From positions 1 to 64,000 of the forward strand of contig JAFUNB010000001.1 of assembly GCA_017482345.1 (NCBI GenBank): 64,000 bases of DNA. The letters are read 5' to 3'. The notes under the pieces are model-generated. The model made no database searches. It saw only the letters and a list, made by a program, of their open reading frames with translations, and was not told the origin of the DNA. Below are positions 9,663 through 17,380 of this stretch, one piece after another. Numbering within the stretch: position 1 is the first letter of the stretch; every line of letters starts with the position of its first letter. The position numbers and the translations under genes were made by a program. The DNA comes from Oscillibacter sp. Its GTDB lineage: Bacteria > Bacillota > Clostridia > Oscillospirales > Oscillospiraceae.

Positions 9663-10556
9663 TCAACCCTCCAGCAGACCCTCGTGGATGTTGCCGGAAG
9701 CCAGCTCGTTGGCCTCTGCCACGAAGTTGTCCATAGAGCCGTCAGCCAGAGCGGCGGCGATGGCCTCATTGACGCCGGACAGCAGAGCCTCGTTGCCCTT
9801 GATGACGCCAACGGCAGAGCCTTCCACGTCATAGGGAACGTCGCACACGATGTGCAGGTCGGGATAGTTGACCTTGTAGCTCTCGGCCACGGCGGTCTCG
9901 ATGTAGGCGCCGTCCAGCTTGCCGGCGATCAGCTCAGCGATGATGTCGGTGACCTTGGGCAGGGGGATGATCTCGGTGTCGGCACTGTACTCGTTGGCCA
10001 GATCCATCTGGATGGAGCCAATCTGAGCGGCGACGGAGATACCGGCGGTGTTGGCGGCGGCCAGATCGGGGAACTTGTCAGCGTTGGCGGTGGTGGTCAC
10101 GAAGGACTGGCCGCCGGCATAGTAGATGTCGGAGAAGTCCATGGCATCCATACGGGCGGGATCGGGGCTCAGACCAGCCAGGCCCAGGTCAACAGAGCCG
10201 TTGGCCAGCTCCATCAGAACGCCGTCGAAGTCCATGGGGACAACTTCCAGCTCCAGGCCCAGGTAATCGGCGATGTACTGTGCCAGGCCCATGTCGAAGC
10301 CGGCCAGAGAGGGGGTGCCGTCCTCAGCGATGGCGTAGAACTCATAGGGAGCAAAGTCGGGGCTGGTAGCCACGGTCAGCTTACCGGCGGTAACGGTCTC
10401 CAGAGCGGGAGTCTCGGGCTCAGCAGGAGTTTCAGCGGGAGTCTCAGCAGGAGTCTCGGCGGGCTTTTCGGCGGGGGCCTCTTCCTTCTTGCCGCCGCAG
10501 GCAGCCAGGGACAGAACCATTGCCAGAGTCAGCAGAACAGCAAACAGTTTCTTCAT
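9663..10556 (-). CDS. Amino-acid ABC transporter substrate-binding lipoprotein
   Basis: 297 residues from the ATG at 10556 (GAGGA eight bases upstream; the longer frame upstream lacks a signal peptide). The signal peptide ends in a lipobox (LAAC), so the protein is lipid-anchored outside the cell. Between anchor and domain lies a low-complexity linker with repeated PAET units (about residues 22-47), probably a flexible tether. The rest is a type-2 periplasmic-binding fold of the amino-acid family (TVATSPDFAPYEF, GFDMGLAQYIADYLG). First gene of the three-gene importer. Ligand unknown within the polar amino acids. Confidence 0.92.
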   Translation of the reverse strand: MKKLFAVLLTLAMVLSLAACGGKKEEAPAEKPAETPAETPAETPAEPETPALETVTAGKLTVATSPDFAPYEFYAIAEDGTPSLAGFDMGLAQYIADYLGLELEVVPMDFDGVLMELANGSVDLGLAGLSPDPARMDAMDFSDIYYAGGQSFVTTTANADKFPDLAAANTAGISVAAQIGSIQMDLANEYSADTEIIPLPKVTDIIAELIAGKLDGAYIETAVAESYKVNYPDLHIVCDVPYDVEGSAVGVIKGNEALLSGVNEAIAAALADGSMDNFVAEANELASGNIHEGLLEG

Positions 10557-10643
10557 AATATTCATCCTCTTCCAAATCGTTTTCCCGCTCAAGCGGGTTA
10601 TGCATGTGTTCAGGGGAAACGGTGTTCCCTTGAGATGTACCTA

Positions 10644-10672
10644 ACCTTATCATGTGGTGCATAAAAAGTCAA
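10644..10672 (-). promoter_or_regulatory. Sigma-A promoter for the amino-acid ABC operon
   Basis: Minus strand TTGACT (10672-10667), 17-base spacer, TAAGGT (10649-10644), followed by a leader of about 80 bases with a small hairpin CCCGCT/AGCGGG (10584-10597) close to the ribosome site. Confidence 0.65.
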
Positions 10673-10895
10673 TACTTTTTCATATTTTCTGCATAGCTGC
10701 TTTTGCACAATTGTGAAAAATGACAATAAAAATGCGAAAAACCGAGAGAAATTAGACGGCGATGGAAACGGAATTGACAAAAGCGAAGCTTGCAAATATG
10801 CATATTATGATGAATATACAGGAAGTGAAGGGGTCTTGCATGCAGGGCGGATCCGTTTTCGCACCGAGGACAAAGCGGTTTGCCCGCTGGCAGAA
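10673..10895. other. AT-rich gap without a supportable gene
   Basis: The stretch between the ABC-operon promoter and the nptA terminator shows no convincing coding region. It holds one plus-strand promoter-like pair, TTGACA (10774-10779) with 17-base spacing to TATGCA (10797-10802), with no gene behind it. Confidence 0.4.
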
Positions 10896-10933
10896 AAAAC
10901 AAGCCTTCCGAAATCCCGGAAGGCTTGTCCTGT
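10896..10933 (-). terminator. Terminator of the Na/phosphate symporter gene
   Basis: Hairpin CAAGCCTTCCG / CGGAAGGCTTG; on the minus strand it is followed by TTTTTT, just after the stop codon at 10935. Confidence 0.9.
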
Positions 10934-10934
10934 A

Positions 10935-12683
10935 TCAGGCGTTGGGAAGCTGATATTTGTTGAGGGCCTTGGACAGGCGGGAGTTGAACTCGTCGTCGGT
11001 CTTCAAATCCTCCATATACGCATGGCGGTCCAGAGAGGCGTCGTGCTCCTCCAGAACGGAGACGGCGATGTTGGAGCAGTGGTCGGACACGCGCTCGAAG
11101 TTGGTCAGCAGGTCGCTGAGGACGAAGCCCAGCTGGATGGTGCACTCGCCGGACTGCAGGCGCTGGATGTGGCGCATGCGGACCTCCTCGATCAGGCGGT
11201 CCATGGTCTCCTCCAGAGGCTCGACCTTGCGGGCCAGAGCATCGTCGTTGCCGGTGAAGCTGCGGAAAGCCTTGTCCATGACGTCACTCAGGGCGTCCAC
11301 CAGGATCTTCACCTCCACATCGCCGGCCTCGGAGAAGTGGATGTCCTTGTCGTGGATCTCCTGAGCGGTCTCCTGCAGGTTCAGGGCGTGGTCACCGATA
11401 CGCTCGAAGTCGCCGATGGCGTGGAGCAGGCGGGACACGGTGTGGATATCGTCCATGGAGACACCGTGCTGAGAGATCTGAACCAGATAGCTGCCCAGAC
11501 GATCCTCGTAGATGTCCAGCTTGCCCTCGTTTTCGGTGATCTCGGTCTCGCGGGCTTCGTTGTAGTCATACAGCTGCTCCAAAGAGAGCAGGACGGTCTT
11601 GTGAGCCAGCTCGCCCATGCGGTTGGTCATGGAGACGCACTCGCTGACGGCCACACCGGGGGTGCGCAGCAGCAGGGGGTCCAGGAAAGCGAAGGACTCG
11701 GTCTTGTCCTCGCTCTGGACCAACTTCACCGCCAGCCGTTCCAGCTGACGGGAGAAGGGCAGAAGCATGATGGTGGTGCACACATTGAATACGGTGTGGC
11801 AGAAGGCGATGCCCACGGCGCTGGTGGTCGTATCCAGGAAGGTGAAGGGGAAGAGCAGGTTGCCGCCGTAGAAGAGAATCAGGAAGACCACGGTGCCGAT
11901 GATATTGAAGGAGATGTGGATGATGCCAACGCGCTTTGCGTTGCGGTTTACGCCGATGGAAGAGATCAGTGCGGTCACACAGGTACCGATGTTCTGACCC
12001 ATAATGACGGGGATGGCCATGCCGTAGGTAATGGCGCCGGTCATGGCCAGTGCCTGCAGGATACCGACAGAGGCGGCAGAGGACTGGATGATACCGGTAA
12101 AGATCGCGCCCACGGCAACGCCCAGCAGGGGGTTATTGAAGGCAGTCAGCAGGCTGGAGAACTGGGGCATGTCGGCCAGAGGGGCAACAGCATCCGACAT
12201 CAGTTCCATACCGAACATCAGGATGGCGAAGCCCACCATGATGCGGCCGATGTCGCGGCGCTTCTGCTTCTTGGAGGCCATGATGAGGATCACGCCGATC
12301 AGAGCCATTACGGGGGAGAAGTTCTCCGGCTTCATCATCTTGATAAGGGTGTTGCTGGTCTCGAGGCCGGACAGGGACAGGATCCATGCCGTCAGGGTAG
12401 TACCGATATTGGAGCCCATGATGACGCCAATGGTCTGGCCCAGTTCCATGACGCCGGAATTGACCAGGCCGACCAGCATAACGGTCATAGCGGAAGAGGA
12501 CTGAATGGCGATGGTGATACCCGCGCCCAACAGCAGGCTCTTGACGGGATTGGAGGTCATTTTCTTGAGTAGGCGCTCCAGCTTGCCGCCAGCCATCTTT
12601 TCCAGACTTTTGGACATGACGGTCATGCCGTACAGGAAGAACGCCAGGCCACCCATGAGAGTAAACAGGGAGAAAATATCCAT
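10935..12683 (-). CDS. Na/Pi cotransporter family protein with C-terminal PhoU domain
   Basis: 582 residues from the ATG at 12683, chosen because AAGGAG precedes it by nine bases and it opens directly into the first membrane segment. The N-terminal half (about 1-320) is a Na+/phosphate symporter module with the two inverted repeat motifs MGSNIGTTLTAWI and MGQNIGTCVTALI. The C-terminal half (about 340-570) is a helical PhoU-like domain with an ERIGDHALN motif. It imports phosphate, with the PhoU part probably modulating activity. It is monocistronic. A TTGACA occurs upstream, but with non-ideal spacing to the nearest -10-like sequence. Confidence 0.92.
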   Translation of the reverse strand: MDIFSLFTLMGGLAFFLYGMTVMSKSLEKMAGGKLERLLKKMTSNPVKSLLLGAGITIAIQSSSAMTVMLVGLVNSGVMELGQTIGVIMGSNIGTTLTAWILSLSGLETSNTLIKMMKPENFSPVMALIGVILIMASKKQKRRDIGRIMVGFAILMFGMELMSDAVAPLADMPQFSSLLTAFNNPLLGVAVGAIFTGIIQSSAASVGILQALAMTGAITYGMAIPVIMGQNIGTCVTALISSIGVNRNAKRVGIIHISFNIIGTVVFLILFYGGNLLFPFTFLDTTTSAVGIAFCHTVFNVCTTIMLLPFSRQLERLAVKLVQSEDKTESFAFLDPLLLRTPGVAVSECVSMTNRMGELAHKTVLLSLEQLYDYNEARETEITENEGKLDIYEDRLGSYLVQISQHGVSMDDIHTVSRLLHAIGDFERIGDHALNLQETAQEIHDKDIHFSEAGDVEVKILVDALSDVMDKAFRSFTGNDDALARKVEPLEETMDRLIEEVRMRHIQRLQSGECTIQLGFVLSDLLTNFERVSDHCSNIAVSVLEEHDASLDRHAYMEDLKTDDEFNSRLSKALNKYQLPNA

Positions 12684-12875
12684 TGGATAACTCCTTTTTC
12701 TTATTTTTATAGTATTTATTTCATCTGTCAAATGACAGGAACTGTTATACCGAAATCTCGCACAATTATATTATATAGCGGCTCCTGTCAAGAAAGAAGA
12801 GGGAAAAACACGATTTGTGTAAAGTTTGCGTAAAGTGCAAAAGTTTATCAGTTACGCAAACGAGTAACCTTTGTG

Positions 12876-12913
12876 AAAAACGTGGAAGCGCTTTCATGTA
12901 AAAGCGCTTCCAC
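12876..12913 (-). terminator. Terminator of the patatin-like gene
   Basis: Inverted repeat GTGGAAGCGCTTT / AAAGCGCTTCCAC with a short loop; on the minus strand it is followed by a run of T. Confidence 0.85.
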
Positions 12914-12928
12914 ATTCTAAAGCTATCA

Positions 12929-13783
12929 TCATTCGCTCCAAAACTCACGGATTTTGGCCATCTGATGCCGCCCGGCAAAGTATCCTTCCTGCCAGAGCGC
13001 ACGGATCTTGTCCAGATCCCGCTCGGTGCGGGAGAAGTGGGTGGTGTCCTCCGGGGCCAAAACCAGAACCTTTCCCTCGGCCTCCAGCTGGAACAGCTCC
13101 TCCCGGCACTGGTTGTACCGTTCTGCCCGGGTGGAGAGCGTCTCCAGGAATGCGGGGTACTGCGGATAGAGCTTCCGCAGCGCCGGTATGAGCCGCTCTT
13201 GCTCCTTCTGATAGCTTCGCTCCCGGGTCAGCAGCACCACCACCCGGTCGCAGCCGACCTCAAAGGCCCGCTTCCAGGGAATGGCGTCCGAACAGCCGCC
13301 GTCCAGATATGGCTGACCCTCCAGGTGATAGATGGGGAACATCAGCGGCAGGGCGCAGGAGGCCTGCAGCAGCTTGTTGGTCCAGTCCCGACGGGGGACG
13401 GGCATATATTCCGGCAGGCCGGTGTTCAGATTGGTGACAACGGCCTCCGCCTCGCCGGCATAGGCCTCAAAGGCGTCGTGGTCGTAGGGTTCCAGTTGGT
13501 TGGGAATGGTTTCGTAGGAGAACTGCAGACCAAAATAGGAGCGGTTGCCGGGCAGCAGGTAGTTGTTCATGCCCATATAGCGGCGGTCGTTGGCAAAACG
13601 GGTCAATACCCGCAGGTTGCGGCCCCGCTGCCGGGACAGATAGCTGACGCCATAAGTGATACCGGCAGAAACGCCCACCAGATGGTCGGGCAGAGGCAGC
13701 CCGGCGTCCAGCATGGCGTCGCATACGCCGGCGGAGAAGATGGTGCGGAAGGCGCCGCCCTCCATGACCAGTCCGGTTTTCAT
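12929..13783 (-). CDS. Patatin-like phospholipase / lipid acyl hydrolase
   Basis: 284 residues. The oxyanion-hole glycines are in VMEGGAFRTIF near the N-terminus, the nucleophile elbow is GVSAG (Ser near residue 40), and the catalytic Asp is in DGGCSD. This Ser-Asp dyad layout defines the patatin fold, RssA/YjjU-like subgroup. The likely activity is release of fatty acid from phospholipid or another ester in the cytosol or at the inner membrane; the true substrate is unknown. Monocistronic, with its own terminator. The short upstream gap shows no clear promoter. Confidence 0.88.
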   Translation of the reverse strand: MKTGLVMEGGAFRTIFSAGVCDAMLDAGLPLPDHLVGVSAGITYGVSYLSRQRGRNLRVLTRFANDRRYMGMNNYLLPGNRSYFGLQFSYETIPNQLEPYDHDAFEAYAGEAEAVVTNLNTGLPEYMPVPRRDWTNKLLQASCALPLMFPIYHLEGQPYLDGGCSDAIPWKRAFEVGCDRVVVLLTRERSYQKEQERLIPALRKLYPQYPAFLETLSTRAERYNQCREELFQLEAEGKVLVLAPEDTTHFSRTERDLDKIRALWQEGYFAGRHQMAKIREFWSE

Positions 13784-13849
13784 ATTCCGTCACATCCTTT
13801 GCTGTGTATTCATATAACACAATAAGTATATCACAGTGCGGGCAGAAAA

Positions 13850-13884
13850 AAAGAAAACAGACAGGAAATTTTCCTGTCTGTTTC
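13850..13884 (-). terminator. Hairpin downstream of an old tRNA-Ser 3'-end copy
   Basis: Inverted repeat AAACAGACAGGAAA / TTTCCTGTCTGTTT, A-rich on the plus side (T-rich on the minus strand). It abuts the 16-base tRNA-Ser end at 13885, as the other two terminators abut their tRNA-Ser ends. Confidence 0.7.
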
Positions 13885-13900
13885 TGGCGGAGAAGGAGGG
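13885..13900. repeat. Third, short copy of the tRNA-Ser 3' end
   Basis: TGGCGGAGAAGGAGGG, identical to the first 16 bases of the att/tRNA-Ser repeats at 14040 and 17470, and also adjacent to a terminator hairpin. The bases beyond diverge and are GC-rich. Confidence 0.6.
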
Positions 13901-14003
13901 GCGTCTTCGCGCCAAGAGCCGGGCTGCGCCCGGTTGCGCTTCGACACACCTCGCTGCGGCTCGGCGTCGAACCCGGAGGATCCGTTCGCCAGCCTGCTTC
14001 GAA
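13901..14003. other. GC-rich non-coding block between tRNA-Ser ends
   Basis: About 100 bases with short internal complementary pieces (for example GCCGGGC and GCCCGG) but no complete tRNA and no credible gene. Reading frames across it mostly translate tRNA sequence. It could be the scar of an earlier insertion at the same tRNA. Confidence 0.4.
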
Positions 14004-14040
14004 AAATAAAAGAGACAGGCAGAACCTGTCTCTTTTATTT
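14004..14040 (-). terminator. Original chromosomal terminator of tRNA-Ser
   Basis: Perfect 16-bp inverted repeat (AAATAAAAGAGACAGG with its complement, five-base loop), immediately 3' of the displaced tRNA-Ser end when read on the minus strand. It probably ended the tRNA transcript before the element inserted. Confidence 0.8.
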
Positions 14041-14098
14041 GGCGGAGAAGGAGGGATTCGAACCCTCGAGACCCTTTAGGAGCCTACATGATTTCCAA
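14040..14098. repeat. Left attachment site: displaced tRNA-Ser 3' end (59 bp)
   Basis: 59 bases identical to 17470-17528, from the CCA end to the anticodon loop of tRNA-Ser(GGA); the match ends sharply after ATTTCCAA. This copy has no tRNA 5' half next to it, so it is the chromosomal remnant split off by integration. Confidence 0.92.
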
Positions 14099-14179
14099 GA
14101 GTTTTTCAGGGAGAATTATGCGGAAAATAGGTGTATTTAAGTGTGTTTAGAGGGGTGTTCGCATACGTTCTATGACAGG

Positions 14180-14203
14180 TATTAGAACAAATATTAGAAC
14201 ATT
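14180..14203. repeat. Left candidate integrase arm-type site
   Basis: Two copies of TATTAGAAC spaced 12 bases apart (14180 and 14192). A 24-base block matches 17381-17404 at all but one position and lies about 80 bases inside the left att repeat, as arm sites do. The repressor stop codon lies within it. Confidence 0.65.
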
Positions 14204-14667
14204 TCCCCCTTGATTTTGGAGAGTTCTTCCTCAATCGCTGTCAGCTTTTCTTTCAGTTCTTGGCGGGATTCTCTACCATTTTCTTTTGTGAATCTGATTT
14301 TTTCATCAGTTCTGCAAAGTAGGTAGTCCAAGGAAACTTCATATAAGTCGGCAAGTCGAACCAAGGCTTCTGTATTGGCTTCATTTCGCCCCAGCTCGTA
14401 GCCGGATAGGGTAATGACATTCAGGCCAGTACGTTTGGCTGCTTCACGCTGTTTGATGCCTGCTGCTTCTCTGGTTTCTGCAAGCCTTTTTGCAACAGCC
14501 TGCTTCCGCTCAGCTCGCTTTTGGGAGTAGTCATTAGCGGCAACTATTTCCTGTTTCACTTCGCTTGCAATTTCCGATGCTGCTTCAGAAACGGATTTAG
14601 ATGTGTCGGCACCAATAGCTTTACCAGCTTCAAATTGTTCTTTGAGTGGTTCGAATCTTTTACTCAT
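14194..14667 (-). CDS. XRE-family repressor of the integrative element
   Basis: 157 residues. Residues about 59-117 form a Cro/CI-type helix-turn-helix (TREAAGIKQREAAKRTGLNV... SGYELGRNEANTEALVRLAD), preceded by an acidic helical N-terminal segment and followed by a charged C-terminal coiled coil (RQELKEKLTAIEEELSK) suited to dimerisation. It is divergent from the replication/integration genes, the usual position for a regulator that keeps an element quiescent. GGGAGG precedes the ATG by a few bases. Codon use is AT-richer than the host genes. Role inferred from fold and position. Confidence 0.85.
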   Translation of the reverse strand: MSKRFEPLKEQFEAGKAIGADTSKSVSEAASEIASEVKQEIVAANDYSQKRAERKQAVAKRLAETREAAGIKQREAAKRTGLNVITLSGYELGRNEANTEALVRLADLYEVSLDYLLCRTDEKIRFTKENGRESRQELKEKLTAIEEELSKIKGEMF

Positions 14668-14707
14668 GTTGATTCCTCCCAGCGAAAATGGGTACTCTGT
14701 GTAACAA

Positions 14708-14736
14708 AGAATATCACAGTAACAAAAAGTTTACAA
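14708..14736 (-). promoter_or_regulatory. Promoter of the element repressor
   Basis: Minus strand TTGTAA (14736-14731), 17-base spacer, TATTCT (14713-14708), about 40 bases before the repressor ATG. Confidence 0.5.
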
Positions 14737-14813
14737 GAACGAACTATCTGTTTTGAATTCTTTTTATTGACAGGATTCGAAACGGATATTATTATGGGTT
14801 TATAGTATTTAAA

Positions 14814-14990
14814 ACGAATATTTAAATATCTAAAATGAAGACGATGGAGACGGAGACAGACCCGGTGAGGGGGTGCCCATCTGATCAGCTCCTGCTCAGA
14901 TGGGCGGCCGCTCGGCGGGTGCCGCACGGCCGCAGCCGTGCGCGTCCCCTTACTTGACATATTAACACTTTTCACTCACAGGAGGTGTCT
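14814..14990. other. Non-coding region before rep with strong inverted repeats; candidate replication origin
   Basis: No gene. Contains a perfect 10-bp inverted repeat GCCCATCTGA / TCAGATGGGC (14875-14905, 11-base loop) and an 8-bp one, CGCACGGC / GCCGTGCG (14923-14942, 4-base loop), then TTGACA at 14954 without a clear -10, and AGGAGG before rep. Paired hairpins just upstream of an HUH Rep gene are what a rolling-circle double-strand origin or a control hairpin looks like. Function inferred. Confidence 0.45.
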
Positions 14991-15920
14991 ATGCAGTTAC
15001 CCGGCGAATTGACAGGAACTCTATATGAGAGGAATGTTGGCATTTTAAAACAATATACCTCCGATTGTTTTCGGTTAGTCCATATGCGTACCTGTCGGCG
15101 GAAAGGATATGAGGAACGATTCAAAAGTGATAGTGCAGAAGAGAAACAGGAGCGGACACCCGGCGAACAGAAGTTGACTGAAAGTATATCACGGTCAAGA
15201 AAAATGGTTCACGAACTTGCGCTTTGTAATCCGTGGGAGTTTTTTGGGACATTAACACTTAGTCCCGATAAGGTTAATCGGGTAGATTTGAATATTGCCT
15301 ATAAAAGGATTGCGAAATTCATCAATAACTATAACAGTCGAAAAGGTGCGGAAATCAAATTTTTGATTGTACCGGAGCAGCATAAAGACGGTGCTTGGCA
15401 TTTTCACGGACTGTTCAAGGGGCTGCCGCTGACCCACCTAGTGCAGTTTTCTTTGAACGATAACATTCCGGACAAGCTGAAAGGGTACATACAACAAGGA
15501 CGGTCTATTTATAACTGGCCTGCATATGCTGCTGCTTTCGGTTGGGTGACTATGGAGCCGATTATTGACCATGACCGCTGTGCCAGCTATATGACCAAGT
15601 ACATCACCAAGGATTTGCAAAAATCCAGCATTGAGCTACATCACCATGTCTACTACTGCTCAAAGGGATTACGGCGTGCAGAAATCGTGATGCGTGAACC
15701 CATGATAAAGAACATCGAAAACCCGGATTTCGAGAATGATTATGTAAGGACTAAAAACTTAGGCAGCTTCTTGGAAGCGTTGCCATATTTTTGCGAAATG
15801 GAGGACATTTATGGAAAAGAGGCTTTTGACTGTGGCGGAAGCCGCTGCGATTCTGAGGATCAGCAAGAGCAAGGTATATCATTTGATTCACGAGGACAGA
15901 CTTCCCCATGTTTCAATTGA
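14991..15920 (+). CDS. HUH-endonuclease replication initiator (Rep) of the integrative element
   Basis: 309 residues from the ATG at 14991 (AGGAGG just upstream; a GTG at 14985 is unlikely because it overlaps that site). The rolling-circle Rep motifs are in order: motif 1 FFGTLTLSPDK (about 84-94), motif 2 AWHFHGLF (metal-binding His137 and His139), motif 3 SYMTKYITKD (candidate nicking Tyr200 or Tyr204). Such enzymes nick one strand at an origin and stay bound to its 5' end. The last 37 codons overlap the excisionase gene in another frame. It could instead act as a small mobilisation relaxase; the motifs alone do not decide. Confidence 0.82.
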   Translation: MQLPGELTGTLYERNVGILKQYTSDCFRLVHMRTCRRKGYEERFKSDSAEEKQERTPGEQKLTESISRSRKMVHELALCNPWEFFGTLTLSPDKVNRVDLNIAYKRIAKFINNYNSRKGAEIKFLIVPEQHKDGAWHFHGLFKGLPLTHLVQFSLNDNIPDKLKGYIQQGRSIYNWPAYAAAFGWVTMEPIIDHDRCASYMTKYITKDLQKSSIELHHHVYYCSKGLRRAEIVMREPMIKNIENPDFENDYVRTKNLGSFLEALPYFCEMEDIYGKEAFDCGGSRCDSEDQQEQGISFDSRGQTSPCFN

Positions 15921-15987
15921 TAACCGCCATCTGATTCCCAGTGCCAGCTTGTTTGCATGGATTGATAATTCTATCTGTGGAGGTTGA
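15811..15987 (+). CDS. Excisionase-type helix-turn-helix protein
   Basis: 58 residues. It begins MEKRLLTVAEAAAILRISKS and continues with KVYHLIHEDRLPHV, the winged-helix pattern of the excisionase/MerR-like small DNA-binding family. GGAGG lies six bases before the ATG. It overlaps the 3' end of rep by 110 bases in a different frame, and its stop lies two bases before the integrase ATG, so the two are probably translationally coupled. It would bend DNA at the att arms and turn the integrase towards excision. Function inferred from family and position. Confidence 0.82.
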   Translation: MEKRLLTVAEAAAILRISKSKVYHLIHEDRLPHVSIDNRHLIPSASLFAWIDNSICGG

Positions 15988-15989
15988 TT

Positions 15990-17108
15990 ATGAGAGGAAC
16001 TGTGCAGAAAAAGAGAAACCGCTGGTATATCGTCTACTACGATGGTGAACGATACTCCAACGGAAAGTTGAAACCGAAATGGGAGGGAAGCTGGGCGACG
16101 AAATCAGAGGCAGAAAAGGTCTTGCGTTCCCGGATTGATGATTTGGAAAATACCTACGAACGAAAAGCGGATAGCTCTACAATGGCGGTGTTTCTCCGAC
16201 ATTGGTTGAAAGTATACTGCGAACCCCGGCTTGCTCGGAATACTATCAATGCGTATACCGTAAACGTAGAGAAACATATGATTCCCTACATCGGAGAAAT
16301 CAAGCTGAACAGACTTTCTCCTCGTGATATTCAATCTCTGTATGAGAAGCTGCGTGCCACTGGCCTGTCGGGAAACTCAGCCCGGCATGTCCATAATAAC
16401 TTACATAGAGCGCTGCTGTGGGCGGTCAAACAAGAATTGATTTCCCGCAATCCTGCTGACCGTGTAGACCCTCCCCTGATTGAACACAAGGATAGGGAGA
16501 CATTGACCCCGGAGCAAATACAGCGGCTTCTGACGGCCTGTACGGGGTCTTTTATCTATCTCCCAGTGATGTTTGCTGTCCTGCTCGGCCTGCGCCGTGG
16601 CGAAGCTCTGGGGCTGCAATGGGGTGATATTGACTTTGAGCAAGAGACCGTTACCATTCGACATTCGGTGACTTGCGACAAAACCGGGTATACTCTCGGA
16701 GACACAAAGACAAAGAACAGTCGGAGGTCGTTGCGGCTTCCAATCCCTGTTTTGATGGCACTGAAGCAGGAAAAGCAAAGACAGGCTGACCTTGCAAAGT
16801 TCATCGGTGCGGGGTTCAATGAAATGGATTTGGTTTGCTGTCGTGACAGCGGGGAGCCGATTACGACAAATGCCCTGCAGCATGTTTTTAAAGATACCTT
16901 GGATGCTGCGGGTCTGCCCAATATCCGGTTTCATGATTTACGGCATACGAACGCCACGCTGATGCTGCGAAACCAAGTCCCGGCAAAAATCGTTTCTTCC
17001 ATGCTGGGTCATTCTAGCATCGGTATCACTATGGATTTGTACTCTCATGTGACAGTCGATATGCAGGACGGAGCGGTGCAGGTTATCAATGCTTTGTTGG
17101 AGAGCTGA
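15990..17108 (+). CDS. int: Tyrosine-type site-specific integrase
   Basis: 372 residues. N-terminal arm-binding region (MRGTVQKKRNRWYIVYYDG), SAM-like core-binding domain (about 60-150), then the catalytic domain with Arg in GLRRGEALGLQWGD (near 202), HDLRHTNATLML (His/Arg near 315-318), LGHSSI and the nucleophilic Tyr in MDLYSHV (near 351). It is of the Tn916/phage type of Gram-positive elements. The ATG at 15990 has GGAGG seven bases upstream; TTG at 15984 is too close. It sits next to the tRNA-Ser att site and is expected to recombine the 59-bp repeats. Confidence 0.95.
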   Translation: MRGTVQKKRNRWYIVYYDGERYSNGKLKPKWEGSWATKSEAEKVLRSRIDDLENTYERKADSSTMAVFLRHWLKVYCEPRLARNTINAYTVNVEKHMIPYIGEIKLNRLSPRDIQSLYEKLRATGLSGNSARHVHNNLHRALLWAVKQELISRNPADRVDPPLIEHKDRETLTPEQIQRLLTACTGSFIYLPVMFAVLLGLRRGEALGLQWGDIDFEQETVTIRHSVTCDKTGYTLGDTKTKNSRRSLRLPIPVLMALKQEKQRQADLAKFIGAGFNEMDLVCCRDSGEPITTNALQHVFKDTLDAAGLPNIRFHDLRHTNATLMLRNQVPAKIVSSMLGHSSIGITMDLYSHVTVDMQDGAVQVINALLES

Positions 17109-17380
17109 CAAGCGGAAACGTACCGGGCAGGGCATTAGCCGTAGTCAGTCCCGGCGGACGGTGACGCACCAAGGCTCAACAAGCCACGACCAGCGATGGG
17201 GTAGGAGAGCAGGTTCTCCCTGGTTGAACGAAGTGAAACCAAGGAGATCCTGCCGACCCCCGGAGCTGGCGCCGAGTGGCTGTCCGTTGAGCCGTAGGTG
17301 GGGCCGTCGCCGTCAACGCCGCCGGGGCCTACTACGGCTTTGCCCGTGGGACCCGGTGCGATTCCGCAAATTTTGAGCAA
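17109..17380. ncRNA. Structured GC-rich non-coding region at the element end
   Basis: No convincing gene for about 270 bases after the integrase. It can form a long interrupted hairpin (17211-17257; GCAGG.TCTCC.TGGTT against AACCA.GGAGA.CCTGC) and carries AGCCGTAG more than once, with CTACGGCT as its complement near 17332-17340. Much richer in GC than the element genes. Candidate small RNA or DNA site (origin of transfer or single-strand origin); it matches no RNA family I know. Confidence 0.35.

Noticed and set aside
9663..10500. CRISPR-like short repeats around 10420-10480
   Set aside because: They are the codons of a repeated PAET linker in the binding-protein gene (period 12 bases, in frame), with no spacers of CRISPR size.
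10713..12572. 619-codon plus-strand frame
   Set aside because: Antisense to the Na/Pi symporter, whose paired GxNIGT motifs and PhoU domain are unmistakable.
13885..14003. Possible second complete tRNA or degenerate tRNA gene
   Set aside because: Only the last 16 bases match a tRNA. No anticodon arm or matching 5' acceptor strand could be built from the adjoining GC-rich block.
13804..14140. Short frames containing GGEGGIRTLE or AEKEGFEPS at the tRNA-Ser repeats
   Set aside because: These peptides are translations of the tRNA-Ser 3' end and its flank, a well-known false-gene pattern; the same peptide appears at 17298-17567 over the real tRNA.
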